A program made the translations under genes and the position numbers. A model generated the notes under the pieces. That model saw only the letters and a program-made list of their open reading frames with translations, was not told where the DNA came from and searched no databases. Shown here one piece after another: positions 46,642 through 55,481 of a stretch of DNA of 64,000 nucleotides (its first letter is position 1; the number at the start of each line of letters is the position of its first letter). The stretch is from Streptomyces sp. NBC_01689 (GTDB lineage: Bacteria; Actinomycetota; Actinomycetes; Streptomycetales; Streptomycetaceae): contig NZ_CP109592.1 in the NCBI RefSeq assembly GCF_036250675.1, positions 806,001-870,000 on the forward strand, given 5' to 3'.

Positions 46642-47592
46642 ATGCGGGAAGGCAGGCGTATGCGGCAGGCAGGGGTCCTCGACGTGGGGTGCCACAGCGC
46701 GCTCCTGACGGTGGCCCGGCGGCCGAAGGGCGGGACGCTGGAGCCCGTCCTCTCCCGGAAGGTGCGGCTGCGGCTCCATCAGAGCCTGGGCCCGGACGGG
46801 CGGCTGCGCGAGTCGGGGGTCAGGAGTGTGCAGCAGGCGGTGACGGAGGCCGCCTCGGCGGACCCGGGGCTGCGGCTGCCCGAGGTGTTCGCGTTCGCCA
46901 CCTCCGTCATCCGGGACGCCCCCAACCGCGACGAGGTCATCGACCGGGTGGCGCACGCCACCGGTATCCGTCTGCGGGTGCTTCCCGGCGAGGAGGAAGC
47001 GCGGCTGGCGTACGCGGCGGCCCGCAGATGGGCGGCGCCGGCGGGCGGCCCCCTGCTCGTCCTGGACATCGGCGGCGGCACGCTGGAGATCGCCTCCGGG
47101 ACCGCGGCCCGGCCCCGCACCGTGCTGTCGCTACCGCTGGGGGCCCGCACGGTCACCCGGGAGTGGCTCCCCGGCGGCACCGTCCCCTCCAAGCGCCGGC
47201 TGGCCGAACTGCGAGAGCATCTGCGCCACTCCCTCAGCGCGCTCCCGGACCTGCCCCGGGCGGAGCCCGACGGGCAGGTGCTGGCGTGTTCCAAGACCTT
47301 CACCCAGCTGTCCCGGCTCGCCGCCGCCGGGAAGAACCGGGCGCCCCGCACACCGCAGCGCCTGACGCTGCCCGCGCTGCGGACGACGGTCCCGCTGCTG
47401 GCCGCCTCGACCCCGAAGCGGCGCGGCCGGCTGCCCGGCATCTCCCCGCACCGCGCCGAGCAGTCACTGGCCGGGGCCCTGATCGCCGAGGCCCTGATGG
47501 AGACCTGTGGGGTCGAGAGCGTCACCATCTGCCCCTGGTCCACCCGGGAGGGGCTGCTTCTGGAACGCCTCGGGGGCGCCCGCACGGACTGA
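46642..47592 (+). CDS. Ppx/GppA phosphatase family protein
   Basis: The ATG at 46642 is preceded by GGGGAGGGGAGAG; the ATG at 46660 is an alternative. The 316-residue product belongs to the exopolyphosphatase/pppGpp phosphatase superfamily: VLDVGCHSALLTVARR (first phosphate loop, DxGC-x-S in place of DxGSNS), FAFATSVIRDAPN, RLRVLPGEEEARLAYAAA, and LLVLDIGGGTLEIA (second phosphate loop). It is the short actinobacterial version lacking the C-terminal HD-like extension. It may hydrolyse polyphosphate or (p)ppGpp; the non-canonical first loop leaves activity uncertain. Confidence 0.85.
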   Translation: MREGRRMRQAGVLDVGCHSALLTVARRPKGGTLEPVLSRKVRLRLHQSLGPDGRLRESGVRSVQQAVTEAASADPGLRLPEVFAFATSVIRDAPNRDEVIDRVAHATGIRLRVLPGEEEARLAYAAARRWAAPAGGPLLVLDIGGGTLEIASGTAARPRTVLSLPLGARTVTREWLPGGTVPSKRRLAELREHLRHSLSALPDLPRAEPDGQVLACSKTFTQLSRLAAAGKNRAPRTPQRLTLPALRTTVPLLAASTPKRRGRLPGISPHRAEQSLAGALIAEALMETCGVESVTICPWSTREGLLLERLGGARTD

Positions 47593-47921
47593 TGTCCGGG
47601 GGCGGGCCGCACACTGACCTCCGTAAGGCGGCCCGCACACTGACGTCCGGTTCCCGGGATCCGCGAGGACCGGCGTCCGGCTTCCGGCGTCCGGGGCCCA
47701 CAAGGGCCGCGGTACGGCTTCCGGGGCCCGCCCGAGACCGACGACGCCCCGCCCGTCCCCCCTTTCCCCGAGGGCTGTCCCGGGATCCCCCGCAGGCGCT
47801 CCACGACAGCCCCGGGAGTGATCATGGTCCGGGGCCGCCTCCCCGTTCCCGTGGCGTTCCGCCCCGTGCAGCGGTCAGACTTGCTGAGGCGGAGCCGCCT
47901 CGGCGACAGGAGGTGGGGCGC
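47593..47921. other. Gene-free stretch with short direct repeat
   Basis: No supported gene. GCACACTGAC occurs twice (about 47609 and 47634), once before CTCCG and once before GTCCG. The function is unknown. Confidence 0.4.
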
Positions 47922-50222
47922 GTGCGAGAACCGGGCCGTGTCACCCTCGGGCGCGCCCTTTCGTGGCTGCGGGCCCACGATCCCGAGCTGGCGGCCACCC
48001 GCCGCGCCGTACGGGCGGCGATCGTGATGCCCACCCTCTTCGCCCTGTGCGGCCAGGTGTTCGACTCACCCACGACGGCGACCTACGCGGCCTTCGGATC
48101 GTTCTCGATGCTCCTGCTGGTGGACTTCACCGGGCCCATGGTGCAGCGGCTGCATGCGCACGCGGGGCTCGCGGTGGCCTGGGCCGTCCTCATCTGTCTG
48201 GGCACGCTCGTCGCCCACCAGGTCTGGCTCGCGGTCGCCGTCATGGTCGTGATCGGCTTCGTGGTCCTCTTCGCGGGCGCCATCAGCTCCGTCCTCGCGG
48301 GGGCGTCCACGGCGCTGCTGCTGGCGTTCGTCCTCCCGGTGACCTCGCCCGCGCCGCTGTCCCAGCTCCCCGACCGGCTCGCGGGCGCCGGACTGGCCAC
48401 GCTCGCGGCCATGCTCGCCGTCTCCCTGCTGTGGCCCCGTCCCACCACGGACCCGCTCAGCGCGCCCGCGGCACGGGTCTGCCGCGCCGCCGCGGGCCAG
48501 CTGCGGGCCGACGCGTCCTGGCTGGCCGGCGCCGGCGCTCCCGGCACGCCGGGCGTGGGCCGGTGCCGGATCAGCGCCCACCGGGCCGCCGAAGCAGCCG
48601 CCGACCTGCGCGAGGTCTTCGACACCACGCCCTACCGGCCCACCGGGCTGTCCACGAGCTCGCGCGCCATCGTCCGTCTGGTCGACGAACTGACCTGGCT
48701 CTGCGACATCCTCGCCGACAGCGCGCCCCCTCTCGACGAACACCCGGAGTGCGACGCCGACGCCCACGCCGTACGACGGGCCGCCGCGCGCGTCCTTGAG
48801 GAGGCGGCCGGGCTGCTCGACGCCCTGATGACCTCCCGGGGCCCGCTCCGCACCGCCTCGGAGGATCTCACCGCGGCCATGGCCGCCATGGAGCGCGACG
48901 CCACCGGCAGGCTGAGCACGCGGCGGACGGGAACGGCGACTTCCTCCCGGGTGCATCCGGTCATCGGCATGCTGGACCTGTCGTTCCGGGCGCAGGAGCT
49001 GGGGTACGCCACCCTGCAGATCGCGCACAACGTGGACCTGGCCGCGTCCGCCGAACGGCGCAGCTGGCACGAGCGACTGCTCGGCCGCGAGCCCGGCACC
49101 CTCACGGAACCGCTGGTCTCCGCCCGGGAACGGGCCGCCGCGCATCTCCGCCCGCAGTCCGTCTGGCTGCACAACAGCCTCCGGGGCGCGCTCGGCCTCG
49201 GCATCGCGGTCGCCCTGGTCCACGTGACCACGCTCCAGCACTCGTTCTGGGTCCTGCTGGGAACCCTGTCGGTGCTGCGCTCGAACGCGCTCAACACCGG
49301 CCAGAACGCGATCCGTGCCGTGCTGGGCACCCTCGCGGGTTCGGTCATCGGAGCCGGGATGCTCCAGCTGATCGGCGACCACAGCACCGCGCTGTGGATC
49401 CTGCTGCCGCTCGCCGTGCTGGTCGCCGGCATCGCTCCCGCCGCGATCTCCTTCGCCGCGGGCCAGGCCGCCTTCACCGTCACCGTCGTGGTCCTGTTCA
49501 ACATCGGCCAGAATCCGGACTGGCACATCGTCCTGATGCGGATCCAGGACGTCGGCATCGGCTGCGTCGTGAGCGTGCTGATGGCCCTCTTCCTGTGGCC
49601 ACGCGGCGCCACGGCCGCCGTCAACCGCGCCCTCGCGGAGGCGTACGCGGACAGCGCCCGCTATCTGGCCGGAACGGTGGCGTACGCCGTGGGCCGGTGC
49701 GGGTCCGGCCCCGCGCCGACGGTCCGTCCTCCCCTCGACGAGGGCCGTGCCGCGGCCGCCGCCGCGCGGCGGCTCGACGACGCCTTCCGCAGCTATCTCG
49801 CCGAACGCGGTGCCAAGCCGGTCCCGCTCGCCGACATGAGCACGCTGGTCACCGGCATCGTAGGACTGCGCCTCGCGGGGGACGCCGTCCTGGAGCTGTG
49901 GCAGCGCGCCGACGAGGAGGACGAGAACACCGACCGGGTGGAGGCACGTCTGGTGATCCTGGGCGCCGCCGGCCGTGTGACCGGCTGGTACCGGGATCTG
50001 GGCGCCGCCCTGGGCCGGGCGGCTCCCGTCCCCGAACCGCTGCCCCGCAACCCCACGGCCGAGGGACGGCTCGTCGAGTCCCTGCGCCGCGACCTCGGTG
50101 ACGAGCAGCGGCAGTCCGCCGCGACGGCCGTCCGCATCATCTGGACCGCCGACCACCTCGATGTCGCCCGCCGGCTCCAGCCGAACCTGGCGGCCGCGGC
50201 GAGCCCCCGCCGCCCGTCCTGA
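47922..50222 (+). CDS. FUSC family membrane protein
   Basis: The GTG at 47922 is seven bases after AGGAGGTG, which is the best ribosome site; the frame is open far upstream but not coding-like. The 766-residue protein has two membrane halves with about five to six spans each: LVDFTGPMVQRLHAHAGLAVAWAVLICLG (FUSC-like N-terminal part) and HVTTLQHSFWVLLGTLSVLRSNALNTGQNAIRAVLGTLAGSVIGAG, separated by a large cytoplasmic segment. This is the layout of fusaric-acid-resistance/YccS-type proteins. They are thought to export aromatic carboxylic acids. No outer-membrane partner is expected in this organism. Confidence 0.85.
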   Translation: MREPGRVTLGRALSWLRAHDPELAATRRAVRAAIVMPTLFALCGQVFDSPTTATYAAFGSFSMLLLVDFTGPMVQRLHAHAGLAVAWAVLICLGTLVAHQVWLAVAVMVVIGFVVLFAGAISSVLAGASTALLLAFVLPVTSPAPLSQLPDRLAGAGLATLAAMLAVSLLWPRPTTDPLSAPAARVCRAAAGQLRADASWLAGAGAPGTPGVGRCRISAHRAAEAAADLREVFDTTPYRPTGLSTSSRAIVRLVDELTWLCDILADSAPPLDEHPECDADAHAVRRAAARVLEEAAGLLDALMTSRGPLRTASEDLTAAMAAMERDATGRLSTRRTGTATSSRVHPVIGMLDLSFRAQELGYATLQIAHNVDLAASAERRSWHERLLGREPGTLTEPLVSARERAAAHLRPQSVWLHNSLRGALGLGIAVALVHVTTLQHSFWVLLGTLSVLRSNALNTGQNAIRAVLGTLAGSVIGAGMLQLIGDHSTALWILLPLAVLVAGIAPAAISFAAGQAAFTVTVVVLFNIGQNPDWHIVLMRIQDVGIGCVVSVLMALFLWPRGATAAVNRALAEAYADSARYLAGTVAYAVGRCGSGPAPTVRPPLDEGRAAAAAARRLDDAFRSYLAERGAKPVPLADMSTLVTGIVGLRLAGDAVLELWQRADEEDENTDRVEARLVILGAAGRVTGWYRDLGAALGRAAPVPEPLPRNPTAEGRLVESLRRDLGDEQRQSAATAVRIIWTADHLDVARRLQPNLAAAASPRRPS

Positions 50223-50353
50223 CGACCGGCGCACCCGGGCGCGAACGGCACGGCCGTGCCGGGGTGCCGTGCGGTCCGCGGGAGCGACCCGCCCCGGCCT
50301 TTCGCCCCGGGCGCCCGGTGCGCCCCACTCTCAGCCGCGGTGCCGCCGGTCGG

Positions 50354-50971
50354 TCAGCTCGGGCACAGGCTGGAGACCGCGATCCGGCGCAACGCGTCCT
50401 CGGCCCGGTCCCAGGACCAGCCGTTCTCGACCACGAGCGTGCGCCAGCCGGTGGGGCCGAACCAGAACCACAGGAGACCGGCCGTCTCGTCGACGGGGCC
50501 GGGGGGCGGCGGATCGAGGGTGTGCAGGTGGCGCGCGGCGGCGTCGAGCGCGAGCCGGTAGTCCGCGGTGGCGCGCTCCCACAGCGCCTCGCCGTTCTCG
50601 TGGACGGGCAGCGCCTTGAGGATCGCCTCGTGCACCGTGAACTGCTCCTCGTTGCCGAGCCGCGTCCCGCGCGCCAGGGCCGCCAGGACCTCCTCGGGGT
50701 TCCGCGGGGCGAGCACCTGCCTCATGGCCTGCTCGTAGCCCGAGTCGGCCACTCCCTGGTCGACGATCCGGTCGAGGATGTCGCTCTTGCTGCCGACGCT
50801 CGCGAAGACGGTCTTCGCCGCGACACCGGCGGCCGCGGCGATGTCGGCGACGGTGACCCGCCCGTAGCCGCGTCCGGCGAACAGTTCGGCGGCGCACCGC
50901 AGGATCAGCACGCGCGTCCGTGCGGCGGCCTGCTCGCGCAGCGGGGAGACGTAGGGGCGTTTCGACGGCAT
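50354..50971 (-). CDS. TetR family transcriptional regulator
   Basis: The 205-residue protein starts MPSKRPYVSPLREQAAARTRVLILRCAAELF and has the TetR HTH GYGRVTVADIAAAAGVAAKTVFASVGSKSDILDRIV. The rest is an all-helical ligand domain with the tryptophan-rich LLWFWFGPTGWRTL. It is divergent from a SnoaL-like gene with a palindrome in between, the arrangement of a local repressor. A TAGGAT hexamer sits seven bases in front of the ATG, so its transcript is probably leaderless. Confidence 0.88.
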   Translation of the reverse strand: MPSKRPYVSPLREQAAARTRVLILRCAAELFAGRGYGRVTVADIAAAAGVAAKTVFASVGSKSDILDRIVDQGVADSGYEQAMRQVLAPRNPEEVLAALARGTRLGNEEQFTVHEAILKALPVHENGEALWERATADYRLALDAAARHLHTLDPPPPGPVDETAGLLWFWFGPTGWRTLVVENGWSWDRAEDALRRIAVSSLCPS

Positions 50972-51005
50972 CCGGACATCCTAGTCACTGTCAGCACACC
51001 GTTTC

Positions 51006-51018
51006 CCTATTCAATAGG
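51006..51018. promoter_or_regulatory. Candidate TetR operator
   Basis: CCTATT-C-AATAGG is a perfect palindrome of 13 bases and the most A+T-rich spot of the divergent region between the TetR and SnoaL-like genes. Confidence 0.5.
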
Positions 51019-51148
51019 CGCCCTGTAACCTCAATCATCTCGGCGGGCACACCCGGCGTGGAACGCGCGCTGCCTCCACCCCGGACCGGCCGACGTCACT
51101 GCACAGATCGAACAGCCGGTGAGAGCCGGTGAAAGGTACGGACACACC

Positions 51149-51733
51149 ATGGGCATGGACACCACGGGCCTGGCCCACGGGCTCTTCCGGATCCTCGAGA
51201 CCGGGGACGCGGCACTGGCCGCCGAGGTGGTGGGCGAGGACTTCCACAACCGCGAAGCGGCCGTGGCGCCCTCCGCCTGCTCGATCCCGGGACCGGCGGG
51301 CGTCCTCGCGTCGAGCGCGTGGATGCGGTCCGCCTTCAGCGACCTGCGCTTCCCCGTCCTCGGCATCGCCGGGAACGACGAGCAGGTGTGGGTACGGCTG
51401 CGGATGCAGGGGCGCCACACCGGCCCGTTCGTCCGTTTCCGCGACGGCGCCCTCGACCAGGCCATACCCCCCACCGGCCGTGAGATCGACTTCGAGCAGA
51501 TCCACGTGCTGGATCTGCGGGACGGCAAGGTCGTCGGACACGAGGCGGTACGGGACGACATCACGATGCTCGGCCAGCTCGGCGTGTTCCCGCCGGCCCC
51601 TCCGACCGCCCTGCGCATGGTCGGCTGGAAGGTGACCGGCCGCGCCGCCCGCGCGGCCGCCGACATCACCACGCGTGCGGCCGAGGCGGCGGCCGGGGCC
51701 GGTCAGCCGGGCGAGCGCGCCGGAGGCCGCTGA
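51149..51733 (+). CDS. SnoaL-like / ester cyclase-type protein
   Basis: Start chosen at the ATG at 51149; the ATG at 51155 is close. The 194-residue product has an NTF2-type SnoaL-like domain: GLAHGLFRILETGDAALAAEVVGEDFHNREA, WMRSAFSDLRFPVLGIAGNDEQVWVRLRMQGRHTGPF, DFEQIHVLDLRDGKVVGHEAVRDDITMLGQLG. It has a basic, alanine-rich C-terminal tail. The group includes polyketide cyclases and small-molecule-binding proteins. It is probably the target of the divergent TetR repressor. Confidence 0.8.
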   Translation: MGMDTTGLAHGLFRILETGDAALAAEVVGEDFHNREAAVAPSACSIPGPAGVLASSAWMRSAFSDLRFPVLGIAGNDEQVWVRLRMQGRHTGPFVRFRDGALDQAIPPTGREIDFEQIHVLDLRDGKVVGHEAVRDDITMLGQLGVFPPAPPTALRMVGWKVTGRAARAAADITTRAAEAAAGAGQPGERAGGR

Positions 51734-51880
51734 CCCGTACGCCGCCGAACGCCGCCGCCCCGGAGCCGAACCCGAGCCCAACCGGAGCCGACGAGCGGCT
51801 GCCGTCCCGCGGCCCCTCGGCCGGGTGAGGCAGCGGACGGCGACGGCGGAGCCGCCCGCGGGATACGGCAGGATGAGGCC

Positions 51881-52207
51881 ATGAGCGTAGTCAAGATCAA
51901 CGTACTGAGCGTCCCCGCCGAGCAGCGGGAGACGCTGGAGAAGCGCTTCGCCTCCCGGGCCCACGCCGTGGAGAACTCCGACGGCTTCGAGTGGTTCGAA
52001 CTCCTCCGCCCGGTCGAGGGCACCGACAGCTATCTCGTCTACACCCGGTGGCGCGACGAGGCGTCCTTCCAGGCGTGGATGGAGGGTCCCATGAAGGCGG
52101 CCCACCAGGGCGGCGGCGAGGGCGGCGAGCGACCCAGGCCCGCTGCCGCCGGGTCCACGCTGTGGTCCTTCGACGTCGTGCAGCAGGCCGCGCCGAAGAC
52201 CGCGTGA
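51881..52207 (+). CDS. mhuD: MhuD-like heme-degrading monooxygenase (ABM fold)
   Basis: The 108-residue protein aligns from its first residue with mycobacterial MhuD: VVKINVL, LEKRFASRAHAVENSDGFEWFELLRPV, FQAWMEGP, MKAAH. The residues used by MhuD for heme and catalysis are at identical positions: Asn7, Trp66 and His75. MhuD opens heme to mycobilins and free iron, so this gene probably supplies iron from heme in the cytoplasm. ATG with AGGATGAGG upstream. It converges on glpK with a shared terminator. Confidence 0.85.
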   Translation: MSVVKINVLSVPAEQRETLEKRFASRAHAVENSDGFEWFELLRPVEGTDSYLVYTRWRDEASFQAWMEGPMKAAHQGGGEGGERPRPAAAGSTLWSFDVVQQAAPKTA

Positions 52208-52265
52208 CCGTCGGGCCCGGCACGCCGACGGCACGACGTGTCGGCTGATCGGTGAAGGATGCGGA

Positions 52266-52298
52266 CCGGCGGCCGGTGGGTTCCCTGCCGGCCGCCGG
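52266..52298. terminator. Bidirectional terminator between mhuD-like and glpK genes
   Basis: CCGGCGGCCGG and CCGGCCGCCGG pair perfectly over 11 bp around an 11-base loop. It lies between the two convergent gene ends (52207 and 52323). Confidence 0.75.
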
Positions 52299-52322
52299 CG
52301 TCGCGGTGCTCGCGATTCCCGG

Positions 52323-53837
52323 TCAAGTGGACCCCGGTGGTTTGATCCACCCCAGCGACCGTTCGACGGCACGCTGCCAGTTGTCGTACTCCGCCGCGCG
52401 GCGTACGGGGTCCATGTCCGGCAGCCACTGGCCCGCCCGGTGCCAGTTGCGCCGCAGGATCTCCAGGTCCGGCCAGTACCCGGCGGCGAGACCGGCGGCG
52501 TAGGCCGCGCCCAGGGAGACCGTCTCGGCGACCATGGGCCGCACCACGGGAACGTCGAGCACGTCGGCCACGAACTGCATGAGCAGGTTGTCGGCCGTCA
52601 TGCCGCCGTCGACCTTGAGCTGCTTCAGGGCCACCGAGGAGTCGGCGTTCATGGCGTCCACGACCTCGCGGGTCTGCCAGCCGGTGGCCTCCAGGACGGC
52701 GCGGGCCAGATGGCCCCTCGTGATGTACGAGGTGAGGCCGACGATGACCCCGCGCGCGTCGCTGCGCCAGCGGGGCGCGAAGAGCCCGGAGAAGGCGGGG
52801 ACGATGTAGCAGCCGCCGTTGTCCTCGACCGTCCGGGCGAGGGTCTCGATCTCCGGCGCGCTGTTGATCAGCCCCAGCCGGTCGCGGAACCACTGGACCA
52901 GCGAGCCGGTCACGGCGATCGAACCCTCCAGCGCGTAGACCGGAGGCTCGTCGCCGATCTTGTAGGCGACGGTCGTGAGCAGCCCGTGCCGGGAGCGCAC
53001 GACGTCCGTACCCGTGTTGAGCAGCAGGAAGCTGCCCGTTCCGTAGGTGCACTTCGCCTCGCCCGGGGAGAAGCAGGTCTGGCCGAACAGCGCCGCCTGC
53101 TGGTCCCCGAGGGCGGCCGTGATGCGCACACCGGGGAGCAGTGAGCGGGCCTCGCCGTAGCTCTCGGCGGACGAGCGGATCCGCGGCAGCATCGCGCGCG
53201 GGACACCGAAGAACTCCAGCAGCTCGTGGTCCCACTCCAGTGTGCGGATGTTCATCAGCATGGTGCGGCTGGCGTTCGTCGCGTCGGTGATGTGCAGCCC
53301 GCCGTCCACCCCGCCGGTGAGGTTCCAGATCAGCCAGCTCTCCATCGTGCCGAAGAGCACCTCACCGTCCTCGGCACGCCGTTCCAGCCCGTTGACGTGG
53401 TCGAACAGCCAGCGGATCCGCAGGGCGGAGAAATAGGTGGAGGGGGGCAGGCCGCAGCGCTCCAGGAAGAAGTCGTCGCCGGGATCCCGCCTGAGGTCGT
53501 CGACGAGCGAAGCCGTACGGGTGTCCTGCCAGACGATCGCCCGGCCCAGCGGGGCGCCCGTGCGCCGGTCCCAGACCACCGTCGTCTCCCGCTGGTTCGC
53601 GAGGCCGATGGCGGCCACCTCCGCCGCGCCGACCCCTTCGTCGGACAGCGCCTCCGGGACGATCCGCTGCAGGTTGCGCCAGATCTCGACCGCGTCGTGC
53701 TCGACCCAGCCGGGACGGGGGAAGTGCTGCTGGTGCTCACGCTGGGCGACCGACACCATCCGGCCGTGGTGGTCGAACAGGATGCATCGGGTGGAGTTGG
53801 TGCCCTGATCGATGGACATTACATACCGTTCAACCAT
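52323..53837 (-). CDS. glpK: Glycerol kinase
   Basis: The ATG at 53837 gives [22 protein letters not shown], aligned with the start of known glycerol kinases; the frame is open 15 codons further upstream without family match. The 504-residue protein has the FGGY family features: [62 protein letters not shown], and [26 protein letters not shown]. It phosphorylates glycerol to glycerol-3-phosphate using ATP. It follows the gylR-type regulator by 41 bases. There is no glpF or glpD gene beside it. Confidence 0.95.
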   Translation of the reverse strand: MVERYVMSIDQGTNSTRCILFDHHGRMVSVAQREHQQHFPRPGWVEHDAVEIWRNLQRIVPEALSDEGVGAAEVAAIGLANQRETTVVWDRRTGAPLGRAIVWQDTRTASLVDDLRRDPGDDFFLERCGLPPSTYFSALRIRWLFDHVNGLERRAEDGEVLFGTMESWLIWNLTGGVDGGLHITDATNASRTMLMNIRTLEWDHELLEFFGVPRAMLPRIRSSAESYGEARSLLPGVRITAALGDQQAALFGQTCFSPGEAKCTYGTGSFLLLNTGTDVVRSRHGLLTTVAYKIGDEPPVYALEGSIAVTGSLVQWFRDRLGLINSAPEIETLARTVEDNGGCYIVPAFSGLFAPRWRSDARGVIVGLTSYITRGHLARAVLEATGWQTREVVDAMNADSSVALKQLKVDGGMTADNLLMQFVADVLDVPVVRPMVAETVSLGAAYAAGLAAGYWPDLEILRRNWHRAGQWLPDMDPVRRAAEYDNWQRAVERSLGWIKPPGST

Positions 53838-53878
53838 GATCGGGTTCTGCCTTCCGATGGGTCGGTGAGGCGGTGGCG

Positions 53879-54646
53879 TCACCAGCGGGCCGCCCCCAGC
53901 TCCCTGGAGACGGCCCGTGCGGCCTCCCGGAGGAGAGTGACCAGCTTCGGCCGGGGACGGCCGTGACCGTCACAGATCCTCTCGACCGGACCGGACAGGC
54001 CGATCGCCCCCACCACCAGCCCGCCATGGCCCCGGATCGGTGCCGCGATGCCGGCCTCGCCCATGCTCATCTCCTGGACCTCGGCGCCCCAGCCGAGGTC
54101 GCGGATCTCGGCCAGCGCCCGGGTGAGCCGCTCGGGGGTGACCAGGGTGTGCCGGGTGTACGCCTCGGGACCGGCTTCGAGGACCGACTCGACGGTCACC
54201 GCCCCGAAGGCCAGCAGCACCTTGCCCAGCGAGGAGGCGTGCAGCGGCAGCAGCGAGCCGACGTCCAGCGTCTGGAGCGTGTCGTCCGGCCGGAACACGT
54301 GGTGGACCACGAGGACCATCCCCTCCAGGGGCGTGCCCAGGCGAACCGATTCCCCACTGCGGGCGGCCAGCGCGTCGGCCCAGTTGATGGAGCGCGACCT
54401 CAGCTCGTTGATGTCGAGGTAACTGGTACCGAGGTGCAGCAGGGCGGCGCCGAGCTGGTACTTCCCGGTCTCGGGGTCCTGCTCCACGAAGTCCACGTGC
54501 TGGAGCGTGCGCAGGATGCCGTGGGCGGTGCCCTTGGCCAGCCCCAGCGAGGCCGCCACCTCGCCCAGCCCGAGCCGGCGAGGCTCGCCGGCGAGCAGAC
54601 GCAAGATCGCGGCCGCCCGTTCGATCGACTGGACTGGGCCGGCCAT
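53879..54646 (-). CDS. gylR: GylR-type IclR family repressor of the glycerol operon
   Basis: The 255-residue protein begins [48 protein letters not shown], which agrees closely with the Streptomyces glycerol regulator GylR, including [22 protein letters not shown] and [17 protein letters not shown]. It has the N-terminal winged HTH and the C-terminal IclR ligand-binding domain. GylR responds to glycerol-3-phosphate. Being cotranscribed with glpK supports autoregulation together with its target. Confidence 0.9.
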   Translation of the reverse strand: MAGPVQSIERAAAILRLLAGEPRRLGLGEVAASLGLAKGTAHGILRTLQHVDFVEQDPETGKYQLGAALLHLGTSYLDINELRSRSINWADALAARSGESVRLGTPLEGMVLVVHHVFRPDDTLQTLDVGSLLPLHASSLGKVLLAFGAVTVESVLEAGPEAYTRHTLVTPERLTRALAEIRDLGWGAEVQEMSMGEAGIAAPIRGHGGLVVGAIGLSGPVERICDGHGRPRPKLVTLLREAARAVSRELGAARW

Positions 54647-54746
54647 GATCCGAGCCTATTACCGCTGGGGACGGTCCGCTTGACGTGTGCGGGGGCGGTT
54701 CACGGGCGCCCGGAATGCGGCGTTCGGTAATGCCGACCCCCGTTCA

Positions 54747-54775
54747 TTGACCCACCCCATTTCGGTCCTTAACGT
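54747..54775 (+). promoter_or_regulatory. Promoter of the anti-sigma-type ATPase gene
   Basis: TTGACC (54747-54752), 17 bases, TAACGT (54770-54775). The start codon is at 54845, so the leader would be about 63 bases. Confidence 0.6.
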
Positions 54776-54844
54776 GCGATGAGGCCCGGCAACGCGCTGA
54801 GGTTCCGGCCACCGGCCGACAGCGCTCACTCCGGAGGAGAAGAG

Positions 54845-55285
54845 ATGGCGCTACAGCTCAACACGAGGCTTCGTGACCCGAAGCTTCGGGAGGCAGTCGA
54901 ATACGTCTTCCCGCTGCCGCCGGTCGCCGGGGCCGTCTCGGCCGTCCGCCGACGCGCGGGCACGGTCCTCACCGACTGGAACGTGTCTCCGGGAATCTTC
55001 GAGGACGCGCTGCTCGTGGTGTCGGAACTCCTCACCAACGCGATCGTGCACGCCCTCCCCCCGGCCGAGCTGCGCCTGTCCTGGGTCCGCGAGAACGGCT
55101 TCGACACCCTGCGGGTCGAGGTGACCGACGCGGGACCCGCGCGTGCCGACGGAGAGGACCTGGAAGGGATCGATCCCGACGAACACGGCCGCGGCGAGGA
55201 GATCGTCAAGGTCCTGGCGACCCGGTACGGCATACGGTTCCACCCCGGCGGGGTGACCAGGTGGGCCGATCTCGTGGCGGCGTGA
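54845..55285 (+). CDS. RsbW-like ATP-binding protein (HATPase_c_2)
   Basis: The ATG at 54845 follows GGAGGAG. The 146-residue protein has the GHKL/HATPase fold of small anti-sigma kinases: VSELLTNAIVHALPPAELRLSW (N-box), VEVTDAGPAR (G1), DPDEHGRGEEIVKVLATRYG (G2). Streptomyces has dozens of such proteins, which bind or phosphorylate anti-anti-sigma partners. No sigma or anti-anti-sigma gene is adjacent, but a SpoIIE-type phosphatase is encoded convergently. Confidence 0.85.
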   Translation: MALQLNTRLRDPKLREAVEYVFPLPPVAGAVSAVRRRAGTVLTDWNVSPGIFEDALLVVSELLTNAIVHALPPAELRLSWVRENGFDTLRVEVTDAGPARADGEDLEGIDPDEHGRGEEIVKVLATRYGIRFHPGGVTRWADLVAA

Positions 55286-55316
55286 GGGCCGGCGGGACCA
55301 TCGGACGGCGACATGT

Positions 55317-55346
55317 GAGAGCGCGCGGCCGAGGGCCCGCGCTCTC
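55317..55346. terminator. Bidirectional terminator
   Basis: GAGAGCGCG and CGCGCTCTC form a 9-bp stem continued by a GGCC-GAG-GGCC tip with one bulged C. It lies after the ATPase gene (ends 55285) and before the end of the convergent phosphatase gene (55482). Confidence 0.75.
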
Positions 55347-55481
55347 GGCGTGTCCGCAACCGGCGGACACACGCTTCGACGGTTCGGGCGTTCGGGCGCC
55401 ACGCCTTCCGCCTTACCGCGTACGGAGACGAAGGCGCGAGGACCGTCGTCGTACGGCCGCTCGAAGGGGCCGGAGAAGGGG

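Noticed and set aside
46554..47921. Upstream extension of the FUSC frame across the Ppx/GppA gene
   Set aside because: It is an antisense-like shadow of high-GC coding sequence in another frame; AGGAGGTG clearly marks the start at 47922.
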